Source: Rotaria sordida (lineage: Eukaryota; Rotifera; Eurotatoria; Philodinida; Philodinidae). From it: a stretch of DNA of 64,000 nt. The translations under genes were made by a program, and so were the position numbers. Below, in pieces: positions 1 to 10,875 of this stretch. The stretch's first letter is position 1; every line of letters begins with the position of its first letter. The notes under the pieces are model-generated. The model searched no databases. It was given only the letters and a program-made list of their open reading frames with translations, and had not been told where the DNA came from. The DNA lies in contig CAJNOL010000790.1 of the NCBI GenBank assembly GCA_905250125.1, positions 1-64,000 on the forward strand, in the 5' to 3' direction.

Positions 1-268
1 ATACGAAAGTTTGGAATTTTCTTCGGTTTTAAAGAAAACAGGGCAGGGCAGGTTACAGGTTATCAAAATAGCGTAACCTGCAGCCCTCTAGCCACTACTT
101 TTGGATACCCCTAAGTAGTTTCATTTATCCATAACTCGTTCGCATATATATCATCTTTATTTTTGCTAATACAAAAGAGAGACAATCGTTTTTTTAATCA
201 AAATAAATAAAAACACAAATAAAGAATGAATCTACTGAGTAAAATGAACTTTAACTAGTTTTATTCAA

Positions 269-1977
269 TTATTTCCATTGTAAATAGATGTTATCAATTA
301 CATATTTAATACTAAAATCACGAAGAAGTTTTTTACGATTGATCATTTCTTTTAATTTTTCAATCATTTCATCATTTGCTGTTGGAATATGAAGACATAA
401 TGACTGAAGATATTGATTGCAAACATTATTAATTTTCTTTAAAATATCTTTCATAAATAATTCTATATCCATATTATGCATAAAACCAATTTTAAGATAT
501 TCTATATGAGGACAAAGTTTAAGAAGAAAATAAATTTCTTCAATTTCATTCATTTTTTCTAAATAAATTTTTGTAATTTTATTCTTCTTTGATTTAAAAT
601 GAGAATATTTATTTTCAATAGATGAATATTTTGATTCTGATAATTCCAAAGAAGAAATCTTTAATGTATCAAGTGCAGAGAATTTATTGATTATTTTCAA
701 TAATATACTAGAAGAAATATTTTCTTTCGAAATTTCCAAATGATAAATTTGTGTGATGGATAAAACATCACGAATAATTAAATCTAATACCATCATAAGA
801 TCATCATCATCATCATCATCATCATCAGGAAGATTTGTAATTTTAAGTCGAGTAGAATTTGAAATCTCATTAGCAGGATCGATATCATACCATCTTTCTC
901 TACAAGAAAACAAACCATTTATAAATTCCTTATAAGGTTATTTTTACTGTACTTATATGAATGAACTGAATAAATATATTCCATACCATTCATTTCGATA
1001 TCTAATATCCATTTTCGTTGATTCCAAAATAATGAATTAAATTGATCAGGTGGTTGAAAATTTCCTAAAGATTCTGATTCAGGATCAATATCTTGACGAT
1101 ATTCTACATAAAATTTTTCTAATTTAGGTAAATAATTAACAATCAATTTTTCCCATTGTTCATCATTAATATAATCATTATAATCAGATTCACTAATAAT
1201 ACGTAAAAATTTTAAATTACATTTGGTATCTATAATGAATATTTTCAATTCATCAAATGTAATAGAACATATTTTTATTGAAAGATATGTTAAATTAGAA
1301 CAACTAACTGGTAATACAATTTCATCATCTGAATCATTTTCAGATAAATTCATTAAACTTAAATGATAAAGTTGTGGTGTATAAGATATTAAAATACAAA
1401 GTGTATTAAAGGTACATTCATGATTAATAACAAGATGTTTAATAGTACTAAATTGTCCATGATTAGCAATTGGTAATGAGATAGATGTAAAATGTTCATT
1501 TGCTGAACATTTAAGATATTTTAATTTTGGTAAAATGAATATTAATTGATAAACTTCAGTTAAATCACGAACTGCATATTGTATATCGATTATTAATGAG
1601 GTTAAATGAGGTAATGACGATAAATTAATAAGAAGTGAAATAAGTGAAGTTGGTGGAATTTTTTCAATAACAAGTAATTGAAGATGATGAAATGATGAAT
1701 CAATTGAAAATGATGAGAAAAATTCATTTTTTTGTATATAAAATGAAACTATTTGATGTTTATGATTAAGTAAAAATTGTTTAAAATTATTCATATGAAT
1801 CTTATCAGATGTTAAACAATGATAATTAAATTTCAATAGAAGAGATGAAGAATTAATTAATTGTTGAAAACGATAATTAAGATTTGAAAATGTTTGATAA
1901 ATTTCATAACCATCAAGATATTCAAATATTCCAAAGAAAAATTCATTTGGTAAATTTTCGATTAAAGTTATCGACAT
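269..1977 (-). CDS. F-box protein, downstream copy of a tandem pair (2 exons)
   Basis: F-box proteins bind SKP1 and recruit substrates to SCF ubiquitin ligases. The start at 1977 opens with an F-box-like segment (residues about 4-45, LIENLPNEFFFGIFEYLDG), followed by a leucine-rich-like region of irregular repeats. Exon 1 is 1977-953, the intron 952-900 (53 nt, GT..AG) and exon 2 899-269. The junction is in frame (..HSYK then ERWYD..) and the spliced product is 551 aa. Read separately, the two exons look like two genes, but the neighbouring copy at 2061-3781 has the same split, the same 53-nt intron and a 631-nt second exon of equal length, so a spliced gene is far more likely. An in-frame ATG at 2070 would add 31 residues; I reject it because the other copy starts at the equivalent of 1977 and an acceptor-like TTCTAG lies between. 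A run of nine Asp in exon 2 is absent from the other copy. The substrate is unknown. Confidence 0.87.
801..827. repeat. (TCA)n trinucleotide microsatellite inside the F-box gene
   Basis: Nine tandem TCA/GAT triplets encode the Asp9 run of the 269-1977 gene. The paralogue at 2061-3781 has no such run at this place, so the triplet expanded after duplication. Confidence 0.95.
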
Positions 1978-2060
1978 ATTCAAAGATGAATGTAAAGATT
2001 TTAATCTAGAACAAAACAAAAAATAAAATGTTTCATGAAAGAATAAAATAAACAATTTAA
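1978..2060 (-). promoter_or_regulatory. 83-nt intergenic spacer with a 3' splice-acceptor-like signal
   Basis: The spacer between the two F-box genes is too short for an ordinary promoter. Read on the minus strand it holds a T-rich tract ending in TTCTAG (AG at 2007-2006), 28 nt before the ATG. The upstream F-box gene has the same TTCTAG|ATTA signal 28 nt before its own ATG (AG at 3811-3810). Bdelloids are known to trans-splice a spliced leader, so I infer the pair is transcribed as one unit and the second mRNA is made by trans-splicing here. Confidence 0.5.
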
Positions 2061-3781
2061 TTATTTCCAATATAGATAAATATTATCGACAACACGTTTA
2101 ATCGTACAATTCCAAAGTAAATTTTTAACATTGATTATAGCTTCTAATTTTCTAACCATCTTATCATCTGCTGTTGGAATAGAAAAACATAATAATCGAA
2201 TTAAATGATAAGATTCATTTTTCATAAGTGTTAAAATAAATTTTACTAATAATTCAGCTTCCATATAATTAACACATTTGATTTGAAGATAATTTATATG
2301 AAGAAAAGCTAACATCAATAAATAAATTTCTTCTATTTCATTCATCTTCTCAAAATAAAGTTTTGTAATGTGATTTTTACTTAATAAAACAATAACATTA
2401 TCGAGTTCTTCATCTGATAAATAATCTGTTTTTGAAAATGATAAAGAATGAATACGTAATGTATCAAGTTCAGGTAAGTTATATAAAATTTCACATAATT
2501 TACTAAAACAAATTGTTTCTTGAATTTCTAAATGATAAATTTTTGTTACCGTCAATATATGATCTATATATTGATTGATCGATAATGTTTTAAACCATTT
2601 TTCAGGAGATACATCTTTTATAATCAATCGTATTGATTTAGAATATTGATTTATTATGATATGTTGTTTATCGTATTCATACCATCGTTTTCTAAAGAAA
2701 ATAGAGCGAGATTATTCAATAAAAATATTTGTTTCGTGTTTTACTTATATGGACGGATTGAATATCGGACTGTATCAAATTCAATTTCAGTTTCTAATGT
2801 CCATTGTCGTTGAAGCCAAAATGATGAAATAAATTGATCTCGAATTCCGAAATACATTGAAGGTATATCATCATCTCCAAAATATGCATGGTATGTAAAA
2901 TAAAAATTTTCCAATTGTGGTAAATTATTTAAAATAAAATTTTCCCATCGATTAGCATTAAGATAATCAATATCTACAGATGTACATCCTAATGATAATA
3001 CTTTGAGTTTTGCATTTAATTTATTAATAAATATTTCAAGTTTATCAGCTGATATTTCATCTATTTGGATATAAAGACGAGTTAAATTTGATAATGTTAT
3101 TGATTTAATAACTTTAATGTTGATATCCTCGTCGGTTAGACCCGAAAATGTTAAATGACGAAGTTGTGGTACATAAGATATTAAAGTACAAAGTTCTTTA
3201 AAAGCAAAAGGATGCTCAATAATAAAATATTCGATATTACTGAACTGTTCATTGGTAGCCATCGGCAATAAGTCACATGTAACATATATTTCTGAAGAAC
3301 ATTTAATATATTTCAATTTGGGTAAAGTGAAAATTAACCGATAAATATCACTTAAATCATTTATTCTATGTTGTGTATCGATTGTTAATGAGAAAAGACG
3401 AGATAATGAATATAAATTAGCAAGAAGTGATAGGAGTATATTTTCTGAAATATCAATGATGATAAGTGATTCCAGATGATCAAATGATGAATCAATTGAA
3501 AATGATGACAAAAAGTCATCTTTTTCTAATGGTAATGTTATATGAAATGAAAGTATTTGATGTTTATTATTAAATAAAAGTTGTTTATAAGTATTTGTAT
3601 AGACATTATCAGATGTTAAACGATAAAAATTAAATTTCAATGAAAGAAATAACGAATTAATTAATTGTTGAAAATGATAATTTAGATTTGAAAATGCTTG
3701 ATAAATTTCGCAACCATCAAGATATTCAAATATTTCAAAGAAAAATTCCTTTGATAAATTTTCGATTAAAGTTATCGACAT
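2061..3781 (-). CDS. F-box protein, upstream copy of a tandem pair (2 exons)
   Basis: This paralogue of the gene at 269-1977 has the same N-terminal F-box (residues about 4-45, LIENLSKEFFFEIFEYLDG) and the same repeat-like C-terminal part. Exon 1 is 3781-2745, the intron 2744-2692 (53 nt) and exon 2 2691-2061, giving 555 aa. The join reads ..RPYK then KRWYEYD.. in frame. If exon 2 is read alone its first initiator-like codon is only a TTG, which argues against a separate gene. Both copies keep an open frame, the intron position and the C-terminal motif DNIYL-WK, so both look functional; divergence is spread over the whole length, so the duplication is not recent. The likely role is substrate adaptor of an SCF ubiquitin ligase in cytoplasm or nucleus; the target cannot be told. 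Confidence 0.87.
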
Positions 3782-3829
3782 GTTAAAAATGAATATAACG
3801 CGTTATAATCTAGAAGAAATAAATGAAAT

Positions 3830-5200
3830 ATGCACATGTTTGTTATTTATTCTGTTTATGAACTGGACGTGCTGTGATGATCTGATGAAATGATGACTAT
3901 ATATATATTCTTTTTTCTTCTTTCCTTTCCTTTCCATTCCTTCTACTGATTTTTTCAATAGATGATCGAACGAGATAGATGTTATCGATTTGTTATTCAT
4001 ATTACAGCGTAGTATTAAGAGAATCTAACCGTGATGAATAACATGCTATTTTTTTCTATTTTTTTATACGTACATGCTTCCGTTGGGACTGTGTTTGAAT
4101 GAAAATAATTTCATTTGAGAAAAGTGAAAGATCAACATCAAGTTTTTCACTATTATCATATACTCTGCTTTTTCGGTGACAAAACAATTTCATTTTGTAT
4201 ATTAATATCCATCCGATTCAATCGTGTATTAATTGAAATTCAACGTTCACTCATCAATACCTTTCCAGAAGTAATATCAACACTCTTAAATTGCCAAACT
4301 AACGTTCAACATTCTTTTCTCAAACCACAGTAGGCGAAGTTGACCTACCTGATCGGCTGAAAATAATATGACCATCGTATAGAGCGTTGTCCATAGCACA
4401 CAGAAACGAGTTTCTTATTTATAAGTTTATTACTTTTCTTGAAAAATAATTGTTACAAAGCCAATGCGCCTCAAACGTTACAAAAGTCAAAGTTGATTAA
4501 AGATTTATATCTTCGGATTTTTCATATGAATAAATATACATTTTCCGAAATCTCTCACATATAATAAAGAAGCTTTCAATAGTCTATAGAGATATGATAA
4601 TTGGACTGCGTTTGGTCGCTTCTTCAAAAAATTTATTTATATTTATAAAACTAATACATGAGTGATGGTGATTCCGACACGAAACTTCCATGTAATTCAA
4701 TTTTCAGTTATGCATCAGTTGTTTTTTATTCCAACGAATGGCGCATTAAATACAGTTTTTTGCGCTCTCTCAAATGACCTACTTGACAATTTCTATAAAC
4801 ATACTCACTGTTTAAAGACACTATGATGGAATCACCATTCAATGGTTATACAATATATTAAAGCATCGATTGCTATTCAAGTTATTATTTCAAACAAATA
4901 TTTACCATGAGATAAATGATTTAACGAGTTCTATTTATTAATTGAAAAGAATATCTACGATGATTTTAGTTATTTCTATCAACTGTTTTGATGACACACT
5001 ATTTGGGTACTAAAGACTATAGTGATATCGTTCGTATAGTCAACGTTTCTTAATTTTTTAATTCAACATGCTATTACACCATTTATATTTTACTTTTTCT
5101 TAGTACATTTTCGTTTTTCTCTTATTTAATTTTATACTATGATTGCGACCACGTGATTTTACGACTGTAGGTTCGATATAAGCATAATTATAGACTGTAT
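3830..5200. other. Intergenic region, nothing convincing
   Basis: AT-rich sequence with only short open frames (for example 3803-4000 minus and 4115-4333 plus). None shows a recognisable motif or a splice-linked continuation. The first 30 bases hold the 5' flank of the F-box pair. Confidence 0.6.
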
Positions 5201-5470
5201 ACGAAAAAAAGTAAATACTCAAGTGCATCAACCCGATACCGGATTCGATCGGATCTTGTAGAACTCGACCAGCCGATAAAATCCGATAGAATCCCTGATA
5301 ATTAAAAGACTTCGAAACCCGATGATCGGATCCCGAGGTATTTCTGATGGTATCCGAGTGTTGGACTGACAAAATATTCTGATGATCGAATCCCGTCGGA
5401 AATTATCGGACTGAATCATTTATATTTTCAGAGGTATCATATACTTCCGTCGGATTGCATCGGAAGATAT
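5200..5470. repeat. Degenerate ATCCGA/TCGGAT-rich repeat patch
   Basis: The words CCGAT, ATCCGA and TCGGA recur about every 15-40 bases in both orientations, with a local rise in GC. The short overlapping minus-strand frames here are by-products of this repetition. No clean unit length can be assigned by eye. Confidence 0.5.
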
Positions 5471-5488
5471 CTGATTAGGATTGTTATA

Positions 5489-6019
5489 CAGGGTGTCTGG
5501 AAAGTCATTTAACTTTACTAACAAACTTTTTTTAAAATTATAGGTGAAGATACCTAGTTTTCATTTATCCGAACGACCTTACATACTACTATGCAAAACC
5601 ATCATCTTGAATCGAAATTCGAAAATTTTGTTTTCTTTGTGAGATGCAAGTAATTCAAAAATCGACTAAGGTTTTTTCTTTGATATTTTCATATGATTAG
5701 ATAGAGCTCGCCGAGTTCTACAAGAATATGTATATTGAAAAGTTTTTAAACCTTTTCTTTAAAGAAAAACTACTACAGACAGTCGAAATAATTAAAGAAA
5801 AAAACGCTACAGAATGTCCTTCTGGAAATACAAAAAAAGCAAAATTTTTGTATTTCAATCCAAGGTAATGGTTCTGCATAGTAGTATGGAAGGTCGTTCG
5901 GATAAATAAAAACTCGGTATCTTCATCTATAATTTAAAAAAAAAGTTTGTTGGTAAAGTTAAATGAAATAGCAAAGATACGCGAAAAAACTTTTGTTAAA
6001 TGACTTTCCGTACACACTG
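5489..6019. mobile_element. Non-autonomous DNA transposon (MITE) with long terminal inverted repeats
   Basis: The left end begins CAGGGTGTCTGGAAAGTCA and the right end is its imperfect reverse complement (TGACTTTCCGTACACACTG). Similarity between the arms continues inward for over 120 bases, including the Phe/Asn-type words around ATCCGAACGACC and GGTCGTTCGGAT. TA dinucleotides flank both ends (5487-5488 and 6020-6021), as left by Tc1/mariner-type integration. At 531 bases with no open frame it cannot encode a transposase and depended on one supplied elsewhere. Confidence 0.8.
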
Positions 6020-6793
6020 TATTTCTACCGAACCTCAAGAATTCTTTCTTTTGATGTGGTTGGATAGAGCATTGATCATTCTATTGAACTGTATTGTTTT
6101 CAACTAATTTATTTTGTATATGGATAACCAAAATCGGTAAAGTTCAAGAAGTGCTCAAAAAACAATTTTCTTTGTGTGATATTTTGAGAAGTTTCTCTTA
6201 AGTAATTCAAATATTATAATCTAGTCTTTCAGTATCCAATTTGATGCTCAGGTTGTCCAGGAGTTAAATGAATTTTCAAAATGACGTTTTTTTTCGGATA
6301 AAATCTCAATCATTATCTTCTTGGCTAAGCTGTAATTTTCTAGTTATTTGAATATTCTTCGTTAATATATGGTTGCATAGAGCGACAATCTCCCTATCAT
6401 TCCTTATAATTTGACCCTGATTGACAGAGGTCTAGTAGATAATTCCTGCGTTACCCGGAGACTAGCTAAAATATAGCACTAAAAGATTCCATAAAAATTC
6501 AGCAGTAAAATAGAATATCCTTCTTAATTTGAAAATAACTTGATGCGATACTTTTTGGAAGTTTAAGTTTGTTGGCTCTCTCCAATCTGAAACCATTTTC
6601 GCAACAATTCGATTTAGCCCCATTGAGATAGGAGTGTGAAAAAGTTTTTTTTGATTATTTTTTGAACTTTACCGACTTTGGTTACCCATATGCAAAATAA
6701 ATTAGTTGAAAACGATGCAGTGCAATAGAGTGATCAATGCTCTATCCAACCATATCAGAAAAAAGAATTTTTGAAGTCCGGTGGAAATACCGT
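6019..6793. repeat. Inverted repeat, arms about 130 bases, spacer about 480 bases
   Basis: The left arm (about 6019-6160, with GGTTGGATAGAGCATTGATC) returns in reverse complement at about 6645-6793 (GATCAATGCTCTATCCAACC). The spacer has no coding potential. It directly abuts the right end of the MITE, so it may be another foldback element of the same kind or a nested insertion. No target-site duplication was identified. Confidence 0.7.
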
Positions 6794-7047
6794 AAACCAA
6801 ACAAAATGGTCAAAAATAACATAATCAAACCGTATAATGATGCGAAATCTCGAAAAACTTCTTTCTAAAGACTAGAACCGTTTCAAAATAGATTTTAACA
6901 ATAGGCGAACACCTTTTGAGAAATTGTTTCAACTTGCAAAAAGAAAATCTCTGTGAGAAAAAAATCTTTTGAATTGATGTTTTTGACTCGCATTTTTCGA
7001 GACTTCGCATAAATACACAGATACATACGCATCCTTCTCTGACACTT

Positions 7048-7301
7048 AGGCTGCCACGGAATTCTTTGTCACACACATTAGCAGTTATCTCTCTACTGAG
7101 GGTGCTCGAATATCGTGATTCTACATGAAAAACACATTGCGTAATGGATGAATCGCAAATTAGAACTTCGAAGATTTTCATCTAAATTGGGTCGAGTTCA
7201 TTTAGTACAGAATATTTTCTTCATGTCCAATCACGATATCTGAGCATTCTTAGCAGAGAGATATCTGCTGATATGTGTGATAAAGATTTCCGTGGCACCC
7301 T
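7048..7301. repeat. Inverted repeat, arms about 85 bases
   Basis: Left arm 7048-7132 (CTGCCACGGAATTCTTTGTC) matches the reverse complement of 7218-7301 (GATAAAGATTTCCGTGGCAC) with scattered mismatches; the spacer is about 85 bases. An open frame of 118 codons at 6825-7181 crosses this repeat and has no recognisable protein features. Confidence 0.7.
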
Positions 7302-7935
7302 CCATAAGAGAGACGTGTGTGTATTGTTCTAATTAGAACATGTTTTGATCGATCTAAATTAGACCATCGATTATGACCTTTGATATGACTCATTAACCGA
7401 AGCAATCAGAAAAAGAACTCGGCGGGATATCAATAAATGGTCTTCTTTGCAGAGTTGAAAATTAGTCGCAGAGAATTTTGTCTATTTTGAGAACAAAAAC
7501 TGCACCTATAAAATAGCTGTCTTTTGTAAATTGTAGAGCTTCTCACGATGCACCTTATGATATAAGAGATGGAAAAAAGTTCTCAGAAATTTTTCTATTT
7601 ATATCGATAGGAAAATTGCAGCGAACTTTCTTCTCATATATTATGATTACTATTGATCAGTTTGACTAATTCTTTATTTTGATTCACTAATTAATCTGTA
7701 AGTAGAAGTGAAATATTACTACCCGAATAGAGTATCTCTTTGAGTGTTCTTAGACCAATCATAGATGAATATTTTTCTGCTGATCGGTCTGAACGAAATC
7801 ATCAGACTAGACATGACGGCGTCTGAGACACTCAGTCATGGCGGGTATGCAATTCGTTGCAGACTAACCTCACGGATTAATTAGGCATTTTCGCCTAGCC
7901 TGCATTGCCTCCTTGTCTTTTGTTTCGAGAAGTTT

Positions 7936-8090
7936 ATTGAGGGTGTGGGTGTAGGTGTGGAAAGGCTTCTAAACAACACCACCAACCCAGCCATATCCAT
8001 ATCCACATCTAAATCCACACATCCATACCCACATCCCACCCACAACCACACACACAAGCACACCCACACCTCACATCCACATCCACCTTT
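7936..8090. repeat. Telomere-like block: G-rich arm then C-rich arm
   Basis: GGGTGTGGGTGTAGGTGTGG (7941-7960) is followed, after about 15 bases, by over 100 bases of degenerate CCACAC/CCCACA/CCACATC units to 8090. The unit matches TGTGGG and its complement. The order G-rich then C-rich is what joining two telomere ends would give. The block sits at the C-terminal end of the truncated coding fragment 8091-8480. Confidence 0.8.
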
Positions 8091-8490
8091 ATCGAGGAAA
8101 TTTTCTCGACATAAATCTTGATTTATGGACCTTAGTAAATGAGCTTTCCATGCTTCGAGAGATTCACGATATGATTGGAGTTTTTTCAAAGTTCGATCCA
8201 ACAACTCTTCGGCCTTTTCTGTTTCTTCCAGATATCTTTTGATTTCATTCAAAGTGCTCGTTAGATTCGAGCATTCAATACACGATTCATCGTGCTCATG
8301 ATCGCAATCTTGGGCAAATTCACGTTTTTTAGGATCGCTCAAGCCATAAATACAACATTGATTAGCAATATTACTAGATCTTGTTACGTGCACTTTATAC
8401 TCAGATTTCAAATAAAATCGAGCACGTTTCAAATTCTCAATAAGCCGATTACTATCATGGCAAAGAGCAACCTTATCTTCAAGGGTATGG
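8091..8490 (-). pseudogene. Fragment of an unrecognised coding sequence between telomere-like blocks
   Basis: Read on the minus strand, an open stretch of about 130 codons has protein-like composition: a Cys/His cluster (QDCDHEHDESCIEC), then an acidic helical region and SLEAWKAHLLRSINQD. The WKAHLLRSINQ motif resembles a large, multi-copy protein family of unknown function that I recall from bdelloids and cnidarians; I cannot name it. The frame has no proper start or end: on both sides it runs directly into TGTGGG-like repeats, which are translated as Gly/Cys/Val or Thr/His nonsense. I read it as a gene relic captured between two such blocks. Confidence 0.55.
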
Positions 8491-8540
8491 GTGTGGGTCA
8501 AAAAGAATACCAAGGACATCTACACCCACACTCGCACCCT
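8482..8540. repeat. Short telomere-like pair
   Basis: GGGTATGGGTGTGGGTCA, then about 20 bases (AAAAGAATACCAAGGACATC), then TACACCCACACTCGCACCC. The junction words GTGGGTCAAAAAGA and CAAGGACATC recur at 31320-31348 beside another block. Confidence 0.75.
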
Positions 8541-8663
8541 ATTATGCATATTTTTACTTTGCGCATGGGAAAAATTATCAAAATATGTCTTTAAGAATTT
8601 GTTCGTAGAAATTTGGTAGAGCTTTCCAAGACGCATCTTTTAAAGAAAAACTAAAGGTTATAT
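8539..8663. repeat. Dispersed repeat, copy 1 (copy 2 at 31518-31644)
   Basis: About 125 bases starting CTATTATGCATATTTTT and ending AAAACTAAAGGTTATAT are nearly identical to 31518-31644, with only a few substitutions and small indels. Both copies lie directly beside a telomere-like block on the same side, so they were duplicated together with it. Confidence 0.85.
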
Positions 8664-9765
8664 TATTGACTGTGCAGAGGTATCCGCAAGACAAAGAATG
8701 TTGTAAACATTTGAGACATCCGTTATGTATGTGGCATTGAGAAAAATATCAGTTGAAAACCAAAGACATTCAAGTGAATAGTATAGTTAGCAAATTGATT
8801 TTTATGAAGAATATTTAAATAAATATGTTTTAATTTCATATTTTCTGCAGTATTGATATATGGATGATATTTCCTTAACGTAAACCAGTTCTATTGAAAA
8901 ACGACAGCAAATATTAGTAGATACCAACAAGTGTCATCCACATATAAAATTAGTCAACAAACTTAACAGTTCTGTTTCTTTTCCCTATATATAAATAAAA
9001 AAATGAAAAGAGAAATTTAATCACATTAGTTTATCATAAAGAAGTCGCTGAGCCATATACTATACTACCCAAATTTCATTATTCATATTATATATCTGAA
9101 AACATTATCAGAGATGTTCTTCTTCGAGCTTTACGTTATTCATCAACACTGAATGAATACAACAAGTAATGATGAACTACCAATTTAATGTTTCTCTATA
9201 GCAGATAGGGTGTATTTTTTGTTTACTTAATTGTAATACTCGTTCTCTTTGCTATTTTGCAAATATTTTATTAGATACACATATCGATATTTTCAAAAAT
9301 TTTTCATCAAATATTCAATTACATCAATATCTTATCTATCGATAGTGCCTTAGTCAACACGAAATCTGAGTCATAGTCCATTAGACTCATCATAACCCAG
9401 TGTTTTGAAAGACTACAAACGGTGAAAATGCACCTTTGGGAAGTAGTAATAATTGTTTCTGTAACCATTTTTGTTGTCTAAAGAATCTACGATTTAATTG
9501 CAGTGGTTTTATTATATTCAGAAACGCGCCTCAAGAATTTGCTATCTTGTGACACTAAATAAGTCCAGTTAAATAATTTATCTTTGACAGACGACCTACC
9601 AAAACTTGAACATGCTTCAATCCTTTTGAACTTTCTCGCTAAAGCTTGGTGAGCCTTAAGGTCAGTCTATAATAGTGAAAAAATTCAAAATTTATTATGC
9701 ATAAAAAGATAGAGGCAAATATTAGTTTGGAAAAAAAATGTCAAGTCTTGAAATCATTCGAGTAT
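8664..9765. other. Intergenic region, nothing convincing
   Basis: AT-rich. No frame, repeat or RNA gene could be supported by eye. The last 100 bases form the 3' flank of the minus-strand membrane-protein gene. Confidence 0.6.
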
Positions 9766-10587
9766 TTAAAACGATTCTATTGATACAACTGGTACTTCAA
9801 CTTTCGCTGGCACTGGAATTCGTCGTTGATCCCTCAAACTGACAGCGTGTCCAATTGTATCAGATGTTTTAGTTGCTATCATCATATTTCTCGCTTGATG
9901 AACATATGGAATCAGTGACAATGCAAAGCTAATGGCTGTGAGAAATCCAATAATCGAAGAGATCGTAATCAAAATAAAACTGTACCCTAAAGAAACTTTA
10001 ATTCCAAGTTCATGTCCGAAATCTTCGGTGATAGCTCTTGTAAATAGTAAATAACCAAGAAGAATTAGAATTGAGCCGAGAGCAAGGAAGAACAGAGAGA
10101 CAATGGCGATGAGACCAATATATCGTAAATTAACAGGAATACAGAGAATAAGTGTTGCCAATAAAGTTCCACTAAAGAGACAGACTAAACCGGCAATAAC
10201 AAGACCTTGTGATAATTTTAATTCTGGAACTTCTGTTCTTGCCACTGAAACTTTTTTATCAAATAAACTGTAGGTTGTTGACTGAAGATTATTACTCAAT
10301 TGCCCTTCTACTTGAGTGAGTGTTGCATTTGCAAGGCCAATTACAATCAGTTTCGTTAGCGGTTCTGGTATTCCTAAAGTAGTTAGGACAGCAGCAGCAG
10401 TGACAACAAATGTCCCATTCGCATCTAGCAACTGACCAAAATTATTCTGTAATTCATTTGTATTTCCCTGAACACTAATCCAATTTTTCGTTACAATGCC
10501 AACAATTGCTAGAATAACTGCAATTAGACCAATGATTGCACCAAATAATAATACGAATTTTCGAGGTGTCTTAGCTTTCTTCGCCAT
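9766..10587 (-). CDS. Four-pass membrane protein, claudin/tetraspan-like topology
   Basis: A single exon of 273 aa, ATG at 10587 and TAA at 9768-9766. A basic N-terminus (AKKAKTPRK) precedes TM1 at about residues 11-33; a large first extracellular loop (about 34-127, with N-glycosylation sites NGT and NAT) follows; then TM2 about 128-150, TM3 about 155-182 and TM4 about 200-226, with a cytosolic tail. The order short tail, TM1, big loop, then three close TMs matches the claudin/PMP22/EMP superfamily, and KNWIS just after TM1 recalls the W of that family, but the W-GLW-C-C signature is not complete. I therefore call only the topology. There is no intron and no damage. It probably acts at the plasma membrane. 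Confidence 0.8.
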   Translation of the reverse strand: MAKKAKTPRKFVLLFGAIIGLIAVILAIVGIVTKNWISVQGNTNELQNNFGQLLDANGTFVVTAAAVLTTLGIPEPLTKLIVIGLANATLTQVEGQLSNNLQSTTYSLFDKKVSVARTEVPELKLSQGLVIAGLVCLFSGTLLATLILCIPVNLRYIGLIAIVSLFFLALGSILILLGYLLFTRAITEDFGHELGIKVSLGYSFILITISSIIGFLTAISFALSLIPYVHQARNMMIATKTSDTIGHAVSLRDQRRIPVPAKVEVPVVSIESF

Positions 10588-10655
10588 TTCTTCCTGTGTA
10601 TTCTGATATATGTTGTACTCTGTTCTGTTGACTGAGATTCACTTGAATAACGCCG

Positions 10656-10875
10656 AAAGTCAAAATATCGAAAGTAAATATATCGAAGGTAAAAATATCG
10701 AAAATAAAAATATCGAAAATAGAAATATCAACAGAAAAATGTCGAAAATAAAAAAATCGAAAGCAATAATATCGAAAAGTAAAAGTGCCGAAAGACAAAA
10801 TGTCGAAAGTAAATATATTGAGGGCAAAAATATCGAAAATTAGAGATCAAAAGCACAAATGTCGAAAAAATGTTT
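10656..10875. repeat. Minisatellite of about 15-16 bases (AATATCGAAAATAAA type)
   Basis: Some 13-14 degenerate tandem copies of a unit reading roughly ATCGAAAATAAAAAT, with variants TCGAAAGTAAATAT and GTCGAAAG. The array ends about 70 bases upstream of the start of the membrane-protein gene, so it lies in its promoter or 5' leader. The open frames in it (Asn-Ile-Glu-Lys repeats) are repeat translations, not genes. Confidence 0.85.

Noticed and set aside
919-2627. Separate small genes for each F-box exon
   Set aside because: The exons join in frame with identical 53-nt introns in both copies, and exon 2 of the upstream copy has no ATG.
6825-7181. 118-codon minus-strand frame
   Set aside because: It overlaps an inverted repeat, has no motif and no plausible splice continuation.
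5489-7301. CRISPR-like array
   Set aside because: The repeats are inverted pairs, not regularly spaced direct repeats; nothing in the window resembles a CRISPR array.
7936-8090. A true chromosome end
   Set aside because: The units are degenerate, short and interior, with ordinary sequence on both sides.
7881-8519. A complete 212-codon gene
   Set aside because: Only the middle (8091-8490) is protein-like; both ends are repeat translation, so I list it as a fragment.
10571-10843. Asn-Ile-Glu-Lys and Phe-Asp-Ile repeat frames
   Set aside because: Both are readings of the ATCGAAAATAAA minisatellite.
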